Shown here: positions 26,370 to 34,299 of the stretch, in pieces
Position numbering within the stretch: position 1 is the stretch's first letter
Layout of the letters: every line of letters begins with the position of its first letter
NCBI GenBank assembly: GCA_039808465.1
Contig: JBDHTA010000010.1
Location: 1-45,528 of the forward strand
Reading direction: 5' to 3'
DNA from: Metarhizobium sp039808465
GTDB lineage: Bacteria; Pseudomonadota; Alphaproteobacteria; Rhizobiales; Rhizobiaceae
DNA length: 45,528 nt
The notes under the pieces: generated by a model
Databases searched by the model: none
Told to the model about the DNA's origin: nothing
Seen by the model: the letters and a program-made list of their open reading frames with translations, nothing else
Program-made: the position numbers and the translations under genes

Positions 26370-27824
26370 TCACAATCCGCCGACATGCACCGTCTTGATT
26401 TCGAGATATTCCTCGATGCCGAGCTTCGAGCCTTCGCGGCCGAGGCCGGATTGCTTGACGCCGCCAAAGGGAGCAACCTCGGTGGAGATCACGCCGGTAT
26501 TGAGACCGACCATACCGAATTCCAGCGCTTCGGCGACCCGCCACGACCGCTTGAGGTTTTCCGTGAAGAAATAGGCGGCGAGGCCAAACGGCGTGCCATT
26601 GGCGATCCGGATCGCTTCGTCCTCCGTCTCGAAACGGAACAGCGGCGCCACCGGCCCGAACGTTTCTTCCGACGCCAGCAGCATCTCGGTCGTCGCGCCG
26701 CCCAGCACCATCGGCCGCGCATATTGACGGCCTTCCGGCATGGATTCGCTTTGCGCCAGAATCTTCGCGCCCCGGTGGAGAGCATCCTTGACATGGCGCT
26801 CGATCTTTTCGATCGCCGCCTGATTGATCATCGGGCCGATCGCCACGCCGTCCTGCGTCCCGGCGCCAACCTTCATCTGCTCGACCCGGCTCGAAAGCCT
26901 TGCCGCGAAGGCATCGTAAACGCCCGCCTGCACCAGAATGCGGTTGGAGCAGACGCAGGTCTGGCCGCCATTGCGGAATTTCGAAGCGATCGCGCCTTCG
27001 ACCGCCTGATCGAGATCGGCATCGTCGAACACGATAAACGGCGCGTTGCCGCCGAGTTCCAGGCTGAGCCGCTTGACGCTGTCGGCCGCTCCCTTCATCA
27101 ACAGCGAGCCGACGCGGGTCGAACCGGTGAAGGAAATCTTGCGCACGGTCTCGTTCGCCATCAATTCGTTACCGATCCTCGCAGGCATTCCCGTCACGAT
27201 GTTGACGACGCCCGCCGGAATCCCGGCCCGCTCGGCGAGAACGCCAAGAGCCAGCGCCGAAAACGGCGTGAATTCCGATGGTTTGATGACCACCGTGCAG
27301 CCTGCCGCCAGAGCGGGGGCGACCTTGCGCGTAATCATCGCATTCGGAAAATTCCACGGCGTGATGATCGCGCAGACACCTATTGCTTCCTTCAGCACCA
27401 GGATGCGCCGGTCGGCGGCGGGCGAGGGTATCGTGCCGCCGTCGATCCGCCGCGCTTCTTCGGCAAACCATTTCACAAAGGACGCGCCATAGCGGATTTC
27501 GCCCAGCGCCTCGCCCAGCGGCTTGCCCTGCTCCAGCGTCAGCAGCAGGGCCAAATCCTGCTCATGCTCCGCCATCAGCGCGTGCCAGCGTTCGAGAAGC
27601 GCCGCCCGCTCGGCATGCGTCTTCTTTTTCCAGCTTTTGAAAGCTTCGGCGGCGGCATCGATCGCCGCGCGGGTTTCCTCGCCGCCCATATCGGGAATGG
27701 CGCCCAGCACGCCAAGGCTTGCCGGATTGGAGACATCGACGGTGGCGCCGTCGGCCGCATCCAGCCACTTGCCGCCAATCAGGCCCTGCTGCCTGAAAAG
27801 CCCCTGATCTTTCAACATGGTCAT
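26370..27824 (-). CDS. gabD: Succinate-semialdehyde dehydrogenase (GabD-like, NADP-type)
   Basis: 484 aa from the ATG at 27824 (AGAGGGTAAC before it). It is an aldehyde dehydrogenase of the GabD group: the cofactor region ITPWNFPNAMITRKVAPALAAG and FTGSTRVGSLLM, catalytic Glu in LELGGNAPFIVF, catalytic Cys in GGQTCVCSNR, and the C-terminal GVKQSGLGREGSK. It oxidises succinic semialdehyde, or a close analogue such as glutarate semialdehyde, to the acid. It lies 16 bases after the tartrate-dehydrogenase-like gene in the same unit and is followed by a strong terminator. Isozymes of this type are often recruited to amine, lysine or hydroxy-acid pathways, so the exact aldehyde is uncertain. Confidence 0.85.
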   Translation of the reverse strand: MTMLKDQGLFRQQGLIGGKWLDAADGATVDVSNPASLGVLGAIPDMGGEETRAAIDAAAEAFKSWKKKTHAERAALLERWHALMAEHEQDLALLLTLEQGKPLGEALGEIRYGASFVKWFAEEARRIDGGTIPSPAADRRILVLKEAIGVCAIITPWNFPNAMITRKVAPALAAGCTVVIKPSEFTPFSALALGVLAERAGIPAGVVNIVTGMPARIGNELMANETVRKISFTGSTRVGSLLMKGAADSVKRLSLELGGNAPFIVFDDADLDQAVEGAIASKFRNGGQTCVCSNRILVQAGVYDAFAARLSSRVEQMKVGAGTQDGVAIGPMINQAAIEKIERHVKDALHRGAKILAQSESMPEGRQYARPMVLGGATTEMLLASEETFGPVAPLFRFETEDEAIRIANGTPFGLAAYFFTENLKRSWRVAEALEFGMVGLNTGVISTEVAPFGGVKQSGLGREGSKLGIEEYLEIKTVHVGGL

Positions 27825-27840
27825 GTTACCCTCTTTGCTT

Positions 27841-28884
27841 TTACGCCAAGGCTGCGAGCACGGCCTGCGTGATCGTTTCCGTCTTGTCCTGTCCCGCAAC
27901 CGTGCCGATTCCCCGGGCCGTCGCGGCATTGATCGCCGTCATCACATCCTCTGCGGCCCGATGTTCGCCGAGATGATCGAGCATCATCGCTCCCGACCAG
28001 ATCGCGGCGATCGGATTGGCGATGCCGAGATGCGCGATATCGGGCGCCGAGCCATGCACCGGCTCAAACATCGAGGGCGCGCTGCGGCCGGGATTGATGT
28101 TAGCCGATGCGGCATATCCCAGCCCGCCCTGGATGGCGGCACCCAGATCGGTGAGAATATCGCCGAAAAGGTTGGAGGCGACGATGACGTCGAGGCTTTC
28201 GGGCGCGATCACCATTCGCGCCGCCATGGCATCGATGTGATAATGCGATACCTCGACGTCAGGATATTCCCTTGCCACTTCGCATGTGATTTCGTCCCAA
28301 AACACCATCGAATATTTCTGCGCATTGGATTTGGTCACCGAGGCCAGCTTCTTGCGCCGCGCGCGCGCCTGCTCGAAACCGAAGCGGAGAATGCGCTCGA
28401 CGCCCGTGCGCGTGAAAATGGCAGTCTCGACCGCAACCTCGTCGCGGGTGCCGGAATGCACGCGGCCGCCAGCGCCGGAATATTCACCCTCGGTATTTTC
28501 GCGGATGCAGAGAATGTCGAAACCCCTGGAGCGCAACGGCCCATCGACCCCCGGCAGCAGCCGGTGCGGACGGATATTGGCATATTGCACGAAAGCCTTG
28601 CGGATCGGCAGCAGCAGGCCGTGCAGCGACACCGAATCCGGCACTTCGGCGGGCCAGCCCACCGCGCCGAGAAAGATGGCGTCGAAGCCGCGCAGCGTTT
28701 CCAGTCCGTCCGCTGGCATCATTGCGCCGGTTTCGCGGTAATAAGCGCAGGACCATGGGAAATGCGTGCCTTCGAGGGCAAAGCCGTTGCGCCCGGCCGC
28801 GGCCTGCATAACCTGCCATGCCGCATCGGTCACACTGCCGCCGATGCCGTCGCCCGGAATGAGGGCGATTGAATAGCTCTTCAT
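27841..28884 (-). CDS. Tartrate/D-malate dehydrogenase-type decarboxylating dehydrogenase
   Basis: 347 aa from the ATG at 28884 behind AGGGAGGT. It belongs to the isocitrate/isopropylmalate dehydrogenase superfamily: IALIPGDGIG, the RENTEGEYSG substrate loop, KSNAQKYSMVFWDE, SNLFGDILTDLGAA with metal-binding Asp residues, and EPVHGSAPDI. The block GAVGWPAEVPDSVSLHGLLL with PIRKAFVQYANIRP is characteristic of tartrate dehydrogenase/D-malate dehydrogenase. It uses NAD and Mn or Mg to oxidise and decarboxylate a 2-hydroxy acid. It is cotranscribed with the gabD-like gene and probably controlled by the XRE-cupin regulator encoded upstream. Confidence 0.88.
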   Translation of the reverse strand: MKSYSIALIPGDGIGGSVTDAAWQVMQAAAGRNGFALEGTHFPWSCAYYRETGAMMPADGLETLRGFDAIFLGAVGWPAEVPDSVSLHGLLLPIRKAFVQYANIRPHRLLPGVDGPLRSRGFDILCIRENTEGEYSGAGGRVHSGTRDEVAVETAIFTRTGVERILRFGFEQARARRKKLASVTKSNAQKYSMVFWDEITCEVAREYPDVEVSHYHIDAMAARMVIAPESLDVIVASNLFGDILTDLGAAIQGGLGYAASANINPGRSAPSMFEPVHGSAPDIAHLGIANPIAAIWSGAMMLDHLGEHRAAEDVMTAINAATARGIGTVAGQDKTETITQAVLAALA

Positions 28885-29043
28885 GAAATACCTCCCTGCG
28901 GCATTGAAGAATGAGAGCGCTGCGCGGAAAGCGCCCTGGATTCGAAACCGTTACTGCCCCGCTGTCACCAGCCCCTTGCAACGGCGGCGGCTTTGAAGAT
29001 CAGCCCCCGGCGCGGGGAAACTCTCAGGGCTACTGGCCATTCC
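28885..29043 (-). other. 159-bp structured leader of the tartrate-dehydrogenase-like gene
   Basis: No gene fits here. The ends are complementary: GAATGAG (28909-28915) with CTCATTC (29043-29049), and GAGAG (28913-28917) with CTCTC (29021-29025). A GC-rich hairpin (GCGCT..AGCGC) lies near 28917-28935. On the plus strand, GGGGAAACTCTCAGGG (29014-29029) recalls the 3' part of glycine aptamers and ACTGCCCCGCTGTCACC (28953-28969) recalls the B12 box. Neither full consensus is present, and the only gene downstream is on the minus strand. It is a candidate structured leader of unknown class. Confidence 0.35.
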
Positions 29044-29700
29044 TCATTCCCCCGAGCGATTGTCGCGAACGCGTTCGTTCGGCTTCGCCGGATCGGGCTT
29101 GTTCACCCACAGCACCACCGCATCGCTGTCGCCATTGTTGAAAAACCGGTGCCGCAATGTCGATGGAAAGGCAAAGCCATCCCCCGCCGACAGCAATTGC
29201 AGGCTGTCGGCCACCTGGAGCGTGAAGCTGCCGGAGATGACGAAGCCAAGCTCCTCCCCGGAATGGGTGTAGCACTCCTCGCCGGAACTGCCGCCAGGCA
29301 CAATGCGGACGGTGAAGGATTTCAGCGATTCCACGATCGCTGGTGATGCCCGATGCTTGATGACGCCGCTGGAATTGAGAATTTCCGGCTGCTCGCCCGC
29401 GCGCAGCACATAGGGATTGGTGCGGATGGCCGTTGCGAATCCCTGAGGATCGATCAGTTGGGCAAGCCCCACCGATAACACCTCCGCGATCGTGTGCAGG
29501 GTGCGCACGGTGGGCGAGACCAGCCCCCGCTCGATCTGGGAAAGAGCGCCCGTCGAGAGGCCCGAGGCTTCGGACAGATGGCCGAGCGTCATGCCCAGAG
29601 CCTGCCTGCGCGCGCGGATCCTTGCCCCGATATCGCCGGTTCCATCCCTGGAATCGCGTTCCTCCGCCGGTGAAGCCTGGATGGTCTCTGCTTTGCTCAC
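29044..29700 (-). CDS. XRE-family regulator with C-terminal cupin domain
   Basis: 218 aa from a GTG at 29700 behind AGAGGA. HTH_3 domain at about 25-80 (LGMTLGHLSEASGLSTGALS, QIERG.VSPTVRTLHTIAEVL); cupin domain at about 140-205 (HSGEELGFVISGSFTLQV, AGDGFAFPSTLRHRFFN). Regulators of this PuuR-like layout sense small molecules in the cupin barrel and control amine, amino-acid or organic-acid catabolism. It sits directly upstream of, and on the same strand as, the tartrate-dehydrogenase/gabD-like pair, so it most likely regulates that unit and itself. The AT-rich DNA upstream (29745-29815) is a plausible operator and promoter. Confidence 0.9.
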   Translation of the reverse strand: MSKAETIQASPAEERDSRDGTGDIGARIRARRQALGMTLGHLSEASGLSTGALSQIERGLVSPTVRTLHTIAEVLSVGLAQLIDPQGFATAIRTNPYVLRAGEQPEILNSSGVIKHRASPAIVESLKSFTVRIVPGGSSGEECYTHSGEELGFVISGSFTLQVADSLQLLSAGDGFAFPSTLRHRFFNNGDSDAVVLWVNKPDPAKPNERVRDNRSGE

Positions 29701-30137
29701 TTGGGGTCCTCTGTTGGCGCTCGCCGAGGGCGGGGTTGAAACAAGGCTGATTGTTATTCACTATCATGCTTTATTTTTCGAAATTCTTCAATAAACTAAA
29801 AAATAATTTACCCCTGATGGGAAAAGCAGGTCTGGTTCACATCACAAGAACACGCCTTACTGGTAGGAAGCTGCTTCGCCACGCAATCTGGAAAAGGCTG
29901 CTGTCGATCCGCAATGCCGTTCACTTTTGTGAATACGGAAACCAAGGAAGTGGATGAGCCCGTCAGCACAGCCAGCTTTCAGGCCAAGGTAAACCCCACG
30001 CCACCCAACCATGGCCCGTGAAGCCTCTCCGGAAACGCTGTCAGCAGAACCAGCGAGAGTGAAGGCGGTTCCCCTTGCCAGTGCGCCCGAAGGCCATAGC
30101 TATTCAGCTATCGTTCACGCAGAGATTGGAGGAAACC
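29701..30137. other. 437-bp intergenic region
   Basis: It separates the divergent XRE-cupin gene and the small secreted protein. The left part (29745-29815) is unusually AT-rich for this window and should carry the regulator's promoter. A short inverted repeat TTCAC/GTGAA with a TTTT loop lies at 29920-29933. Small open frames occur (for example 29751-29957), but none has a ribosome site or protein-like composition. No recognisable RNA gene was found, though the length leaves room for one. Confidence 0.4.
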
Positions 30138-30440
30138 ATGGATCGACGATCATTCCTGGCCGGTCTTCTTGGAATGGCTGGCGCCACCGCCCTGGCGTCG
30201 GCCGTCAAGCCGCAAAGCGCGCAGGCTGGCATTATCAATCCCGGCACCGGCATTCTCGATGAACTGGAAGCATCGGAGCCGGAGATAACCGAAGCCCGCC
30301 ACCGCCCCGGACACAGGAATTGGCACCGGCATCGGCCCCGCCGCTATTATCGCAGGAGGGCATGGCGCCGCATCTGCCGCCGTGTCCGCATCAACGGCCG
30401 TTGGCGGCGCCGTTGCTGGCGCAGGCGTGTCTGGATCTGA
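30138..30440 (+). CDS. Small Tat-exported arginine-rich protein
   Basis: 100 aa from the ATG at 30138, preceded by TTGGAGGAAACC. The N-terminus MDRRSFLAGLLGMAGATALA has the twin-arginine motif RRSFLAG, a hydrophobic core and a likely cut after AQA (about residue 30). A short acidic stretch (LDELEASEPEITEA) follows, then a C-terminal half of about 45 residues with 22 arginines plus His and Trp, and two cysteines. Similar protamine-like small proteins occur in rhizobia, but no function is known to me. It is followed by a strong terminator and appears monocistronic. Binding to nucleic acid, anionic polysaccharide or envelope surfaces would fit the composition but is unproven. Confidence 0.7.
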   Translation: MDRRSFLAGLLGMAGATALASAVKPQSAQAGIINPGTGILDELEASEPEITEARHRPGHRNWHRHRPRRYYRRRAWRRICRRVRINGRWRRRCWRRRVWI

Positions 30441-30458
30441 CGCCTCCCTTCAGCTCCC

Positions 30459-30490
30459 AGAGACCCCGTTGAAACGGGGTCTCTTCCTCC
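30459..30490 (+). terminator. Terminator after the arginine-rich protein gene
   Basis: AGAGACCCCGTT (30459-30470) pairs fully with AACGGGGTCTCT (30473-30484), followed by TCCTCC. It is a 12-bp stem and probably also insulates the convergent MocA-like gene ending at 30556. Confidence 0.8.
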
Positions 30491-30555
30491 ATCGCCCTGA
30501 GGGGAACCGCCTGCCGAAGCGGAATGCGGCCGGAGACGCGCCGGTTTCATCGGCG

Positions 30556-31179
30556 CTATTTCAAAATGCCACCGGCAGCGGCAACCTCGTCCGGCGTGTC
30601 GACGTCCATCAGCGCCGCTTCGCCGATCTCGACATCGCGGACCGTCACATCTGCGCTTGCGAGAATGTGGCGCGCGCCGGTATCGCCATCGAGAACGAGC
30701 AGCCGCTCATGCAGCAGGCGCGGGAAGATGACGGGATTTCCCGGCCTGCCCCCTGCCGTGGCGCGCACGGCGCATGTGCCGCCATGGCGGCGAAAAGCGG
30801 CGATGAGCAGATCGAGATGCGCGCCGGTGATCGCTGGCATATCGGCCAGCATGATCATGATGCCGTCAGGCGCAGCGCGCAGCGCCGTTTCCACGCCGAG
30901 CCGCAGTGAACCGGCAAGGCCGGACGCGTAAGCATCGTTGCGGACGATCTCGACGCCGGTATCGGCAATGGCCCCGGCAATCTCGGCATGCCGGTATCCC
31001 GTAACGACGGCGATGGAAGAATTGCCGCGGCCAAGGGCGCGCAGGACACAGCGCCGGATGAGCGGCATGCCGTCGAACTGCGACAGCAGCTTGTGCGCGC
31101 CGCCGCCCATGCGGCTTGCCCTGCCCGCCGCCAGAATGACGATGGCGACCGAAAGGCGCCCGGCCTCCGCCGCAGCCAT
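30556..31179 (-). CDS. MobA/MocA-type molybdenum cofactor nucleotidyltransferase
   Basis: 207 aa from the ATG at 31179, which shares a base with the XdhC-like stop (TGATG). It has the nucleotidyltransferase motif VILAAGRASRMGGGAHKLL, the MLADMPAI metal site, and GGRPGNPVIFP. MocA transfers CMP to molybdopterin to make the cytosine dinucleotide form (MCD) needed by aldehyde-oxidase-type enzymes. Being the last gene of the paoABC-like operon strongly supports that role. The plain MobA (GMP transfer) alternative is less likely given the context. Confidence 0.85.
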   Translation of the reverse strand: MAAAEAGRLSVAIVILAAGRASRMGGGAHKLLSQFDGMPLIRRCVLRALGRGNSSIAVVTGYRHAEIAGAIADTGVEIVRNDAYASGLAGSLRLGVETALRAAPDGIMIMLADMPAITGAHLDLLIAAFRRHGGTCAVRATAGGRPGNPVIFPRLLHERLLVLDGDTGARHILASADVTVRDVEIGEAALMDVDTPDEVAAAGGILK

Positions 31180-32096
31180 CACCCGTACACCGCAAGGCGG
31201 CAGGCGGAAACATCGGCGATGACCGACACCGCCAATGCGCCGGAATCGCGCGTCGGCCCGAAGAAGCCGATCGGCGCCTTGATGCGGCCGATCTCGCTTT
31301 GCCGCCAGCCCTGGGCGCGCAGCCGCTCCACGCGCCTGCGATGCGTGCGCGTGCTGCCCAGCGCGCCGATATAGAAGGCCGGAGAAGACAAAGCCGTCTC
31401 CAGCAGCCGCTCCTCGGCATCAAGATCGTGATGCAGCATCACGACGGCGGTAAACGCGTCAAGCGCCTCAGGGTTATCGCGAACGCCTGTGACGATCTCA
31501 TAACCGGCCGCCTCGGCAAGCGTTGCGACAGCCTGCGCCTCAATGGTTTCGCCGGAAATGACAAGACGCGTGCGGGGGCGATAGAGGGTCACGAAATTCT
31601 CCCCCTCCCAGCCTGCGCGGCCGGGCGGGGCCACCGCATGCAGAGCCTGCCTCTGGGGAGAATAAACGAGACCGGCGGGCTTGCGCGCTTGCAACCGCTC
31701 CAGAACCTGTTCGATGGGGCCGCTCTCGCGAAGACGGTGCAGGGTGACATCGATCCCGCCGCCGCAGGGCAGGACGATGTCGAAGAACGGAGACCCCTCG
31801 CCGAACACCGCCATCCGGTCCTGCCCATCCGCCATGGCGAGCAGGGCTTCGGAGGCAACGGCAGCCTCGACGCAGCCACCCGACACATAGCCACAGAACC
31901 GCCCGTCCGTCGCCACCGCCATATGCGAACCCAGCCGCCGCGCCGCCCCGCCCCTGATACCGGCCAGCGTTGCCAGCACGGCGTCGGCGCCATCCCGCAT
32001 GGACTTTGCGGCGAAGGCGAGAATTTCGGCGGGATCGTCCGTCGGCAAGGCCCTGACGGGCACAGGCGGGGCCAGCGCCGCCTCCATCACGGCCAT
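31179..32096 (-). CDS. XdhC/PaoD-type molybdoenzyme maturation factor
   Basis: 305 aa from the ATG at 32096, two bases after the molybdopterin-subunit gene stop; a TTG at 32105 is the alternative. The N-terminal XdhC/CoxI domain (VLATLAGIRGGAARRLGSHM, GYVSGGCVEAAVASEALL) is followed by a Rossmann-like C-terminal domain (RTRLVISGETIEAQAVATLA, FYIGALGSTRTHRRR, IGRIKAPIG). These chaperones bind the molybdenum cofactor, protect it through sulfuration and insert it into the large subunit. Gene order matches E. coli paoABCD. It is translationally coupled to the nucleotidyltransferase gene. Confidence 0.9.
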   Translation of the reverse strand: MAVMEAALAPPVPVRALPTDDPAEILAFAAKSMRDGADAVLATLAGIRGGAARRLGSHMAVATDGRFCGYVSGGCVEAAVASEALLAMADGQDRMAVFGEGSPFFDIVLPCGGGIDVTLHRLRESGPIEQVLERLQARKPAGLVYSPQRQALHAVAPPGRAGWEGENFVTLYRPRTRLVISGETIEAQAVATLAEAAGYEIVTGVRDNPEALDAFTAVVMLHHDLDAEERLLETALSSPAFYIGALGSTRTHRRRVERLRAQGWRQSEIGRIKAPIGFFGPTRDSGALAVSVIADVSACRLAVYG

Positions 32097-32097
32097 C

Positions 32098-34296
32098 TCA
32101 GCCAATCTCCGGAAGGTGCCCGATCAGCTTGTCGAGCGTGATGGGATAATCCCGGACGCGAATGCCGGTCGCGTTGTAGATCGCATTGGCAATGGCTGCG
32201 GAAACGCCGCAGATTCCGAGTTCGCCGACGCCCTTCGCCTTCATCGGCGACGACATGGGGTCGGTCTCGTCCAGGAAGATCACCTCCTGATGCGGAATAT
32301 CGGCGTGAACCGGCACCTCGTAACCGGCGAGATCGTGATTGACGAAGAAGCCCCGGCGGGTATCGACGACGAGTTCTTCCGAAAGCGCTGCGCCCGCGCA
32401 CATGGTCATCGCGCCGATGACCTGGCTGCGGGCCGTCACCGGATTGAGAATGCGACCTGCCGCGCAGACGGCCAGCATGCGGCGGATGCGGGTTTCGCCC
32501 GTGGCGATATCGACACCGGCTTCCACGAAATGCGCGCCGAAGGTCGATTGCTGATGTGTCCTGGAAAGGCCGCCCCAGGTCATCCGGTCTTCCCCGGTCA
32601 GGCCTTCGGCGCCCGCCGCGCCGGACAGCGGAACCGCCCTGTCGCCGGAGCGGACGTAACCATCCTCGAAGACGACGTGTTCGGCATTGAAGCCAAGCCT
32701 GCGCGCCACCGCCTCGCGAAGCTTCACGCAGGCCGCATAGACGCCGGAGGTCGATGAATTCGCGCCGAATTGCCCGCCGGACCCTGATGACACCGGAAAG
32801 CGGGAGTCGCCCAGCCGCACCGTGACACTGTCGATGCCGACACCCAGCATCTCCGCCGCCGTCTGGGCGATGATCGTATAGCTGCCGGTGCCGATATCGG
32901 TCATATCGGTTTCGACCGTCACCATGCCATGACCATCAAGATGCACGCGCGCGCCGGAAGCCTCCAGCAGATTGTTGCGGAAGGCCGCCGCCATGCCAAG
33001 GCCGATCAGGAAACCGCCTTCACGGCGCATGCCGGGCGCGCCACGCTCGCTCCATCCGAATGTTTCCGCGCCAAGCCTCAGGCAACCGATGAGATCCCGA
33101 TGCGAGAAGGGCCGCTCCGGCTTTTCCGGATCGACCTGCGTATCGTTGAGAATGCGGAACTCGACCGGATCCATTCCCAGCTTCTCGGCCATTTCATCCA
33201 TGGCGATTTCAAGCGCCATCATGCCCGGCGCTTCGCCGGGGGCGCGCATGGAGTTGCCTTCGGGCAGATCGAGCCTCGCCAGCCGCATCGCCGTCATGCG
33301 GTTTGCGCCCGCATAAAGCAGCCGCGTCTGGTTGACGGCGATTTCCGGCTTGCCGCCCGGCAGGTCGCCCGACCAGCTCTGATGGCCGATCGCGGTGATC
33401 CTACCGTCACGCTGCGCCCCGATGCGAATGCGCTGGATGGTGGCGGGGCGATGCGTCGTGTTGTTGGCAATCAGCGGGCGCGGCAGCGCCACCTTCACCG
33501 GCTGCCCCGCCGCCCTTGCCCCGAAGGCCGCCAGCACCGCATCGGCCCGCAGAAACAGCTTGCCGCCGAAACCGCCGCCGATGAACGGCGACATCAGATG
33601 CACCTTTTCCTTGTCGATGCCGAGCATCGTCGCGAGATCGCTGCGCCACCAGTCGATCATCTGGCTCGATGTCCACACCGTCAGGCCGCCGTCATCCCAT
33701 GCGGCGATGGAAGCATGCGGCTCCATCATCGCATGGGACTGGTCGGGCGTCGTGTAGGTGGCGTCGAGGCCCACCGGCGCGGCGCGGAACGCTTCCTCGA
33801 AATCGCCGGTGGCGGTATCCGGCTCGTCGGCGTCATCCGGCTTGACGGCCGAGTGCCGCGCCGCCTTCAGATCGAAAGCGCCGGGTTCCGGCTCGTAATC
33901 GATATCCACGAGAGCGGCCGCGGCCCGCGCTTCCTCGAAGCTTTTCGCCACCACCACGGCCAAAGCCTGATGATAATGCTGGATGCGGTCGCCGCCGAAC
34001 AGCGTCGCGGTATTGTATTCGCCCTTTTCGCGCTCACCGGCATCAAGCGCCGTCACCACGGCCAGAACGCCCGGCGCCCGCCTGGCGGCTTCGGCGTCGA
34101 TGGATTTGACGCGCCCCTTGGCGATGGCCGCGCAAACCGGATAGCCATATGCATAAGCCCTTTCCGGATCGCGCCATTCATAGGCGTATGTGGCCTGCCC
34201 CGTGGTCTTCAGCGGCCCGTCGATGCGGTGAACCGGCTGTCCGACCACCTTGAGCCGGTCGATAGGATTGGTGGTTGCCGGGGTATCGAAATGCAT
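32098..34296 (-). CDS. paoC: Aldehyde oxidoreductase, molybdopterin-binding subunit (PaoC-like)
   Basis: 732 aa, the length of PaoC/YagR. It opens with RLKVVGQPVHRIDGPLKTTG; molybdopterin-contact motifs include GGGFGGKLFLRADAV and RAPGEAPGMMALE; the catalytic base glutamate is in KGVGELGICGVSAAIANAIY near the C-terminus. The enzyme family hydroxylates aldehydes (often aromatic) to acids using molybdenum cytosine dinucleotide, FAD and Fe-S clusters, so it may detoxify or assimilate aldehydes generated by nearby catabolic genes. It follows the FAD subunit by 3 bases and precedes the XdhC-type chaperone. Confidence 0.9.
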   Translation of the reverse strand: MHFDTPATTNPIDRLKVVGQPVHRIDGPLKTTGQATYAYEWRDPERAYAYGYPVCAAIAKGRVKSIDAEAARRAPGVLAVVTALDAGEREKGEYNTATLFGGDRIQHYHQALAVVVAKSFEEARAAAALVDIDYEPEPGAFDLKAARHSAVKPDDADEPDTATGDFEEAFRAAPVGLDATYTTPDQSHAMMEPHASIAAWDDGGLTVWTSSQMIDWWRSDLATMLGIDKEKVHLMSPFIGGGFGGKLFLRADAVLAAFGARAAGQPVKVALPRPLIANNTTHRPATIQRIRIGAQRDGRITAIGHQSWSGDLPGGKPEIAVNQTRLLYAGANRMTAMRLARLDLPEGNSMRAPGEAPGMMALEIAMDEMAEKLGMDPVEFRILNDTQVDPEKPERPFSHRDLIGCLRLGAETFGWSERGAPGMRREGGFLIGLGMAAAFRNNLLEASGARVHLDGHGMVTVETDMTDIGTGSYTIIAQTAAEMLGVGIDSVTVRLGDSRFPVSSGSGGQFGANSSTSGVYAACVKLREAVARRLGFNAEHVVFEDGYVRSGDRAVPLSGAAGAEGLTGEDRMTWGGLSRTHQQSTFGAHFVEAGVDIATGETRIRRMLAVCAAGRILNPVTARSQVIGAMTMCAGAALSEELVVDTRRGFFVNHDLAGYEVPVHADIPHQEVIFLDETDPMSSPMKAKGVGELGICGVSAAIANAIYNATGIRVRDYPITLDKLIGHLPEIG

Positions 34297-34299
34297 GTC

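Noticed and set aside
26106..27872. 588-codon plus-strand frame
   Set aside because: Antisense of the gabD-like gene and of the adjoining LysR gene.
28909..29049. Glycine or cobalamin riboswitch on the plus strand
   Set aside because: Short resemblances only; the conserved cores of either class are incomplete and there is no plus-strand gene downstream. Kept as a finding, not as a called riboswitch.
29751..29957. 68-codon plus-strand ORF in the long intergenic gap
   Set aside because: No ribosome site and no protein-like pattern; it overlaps the AT-rich region expected to be the promoter of the divergent regulator.
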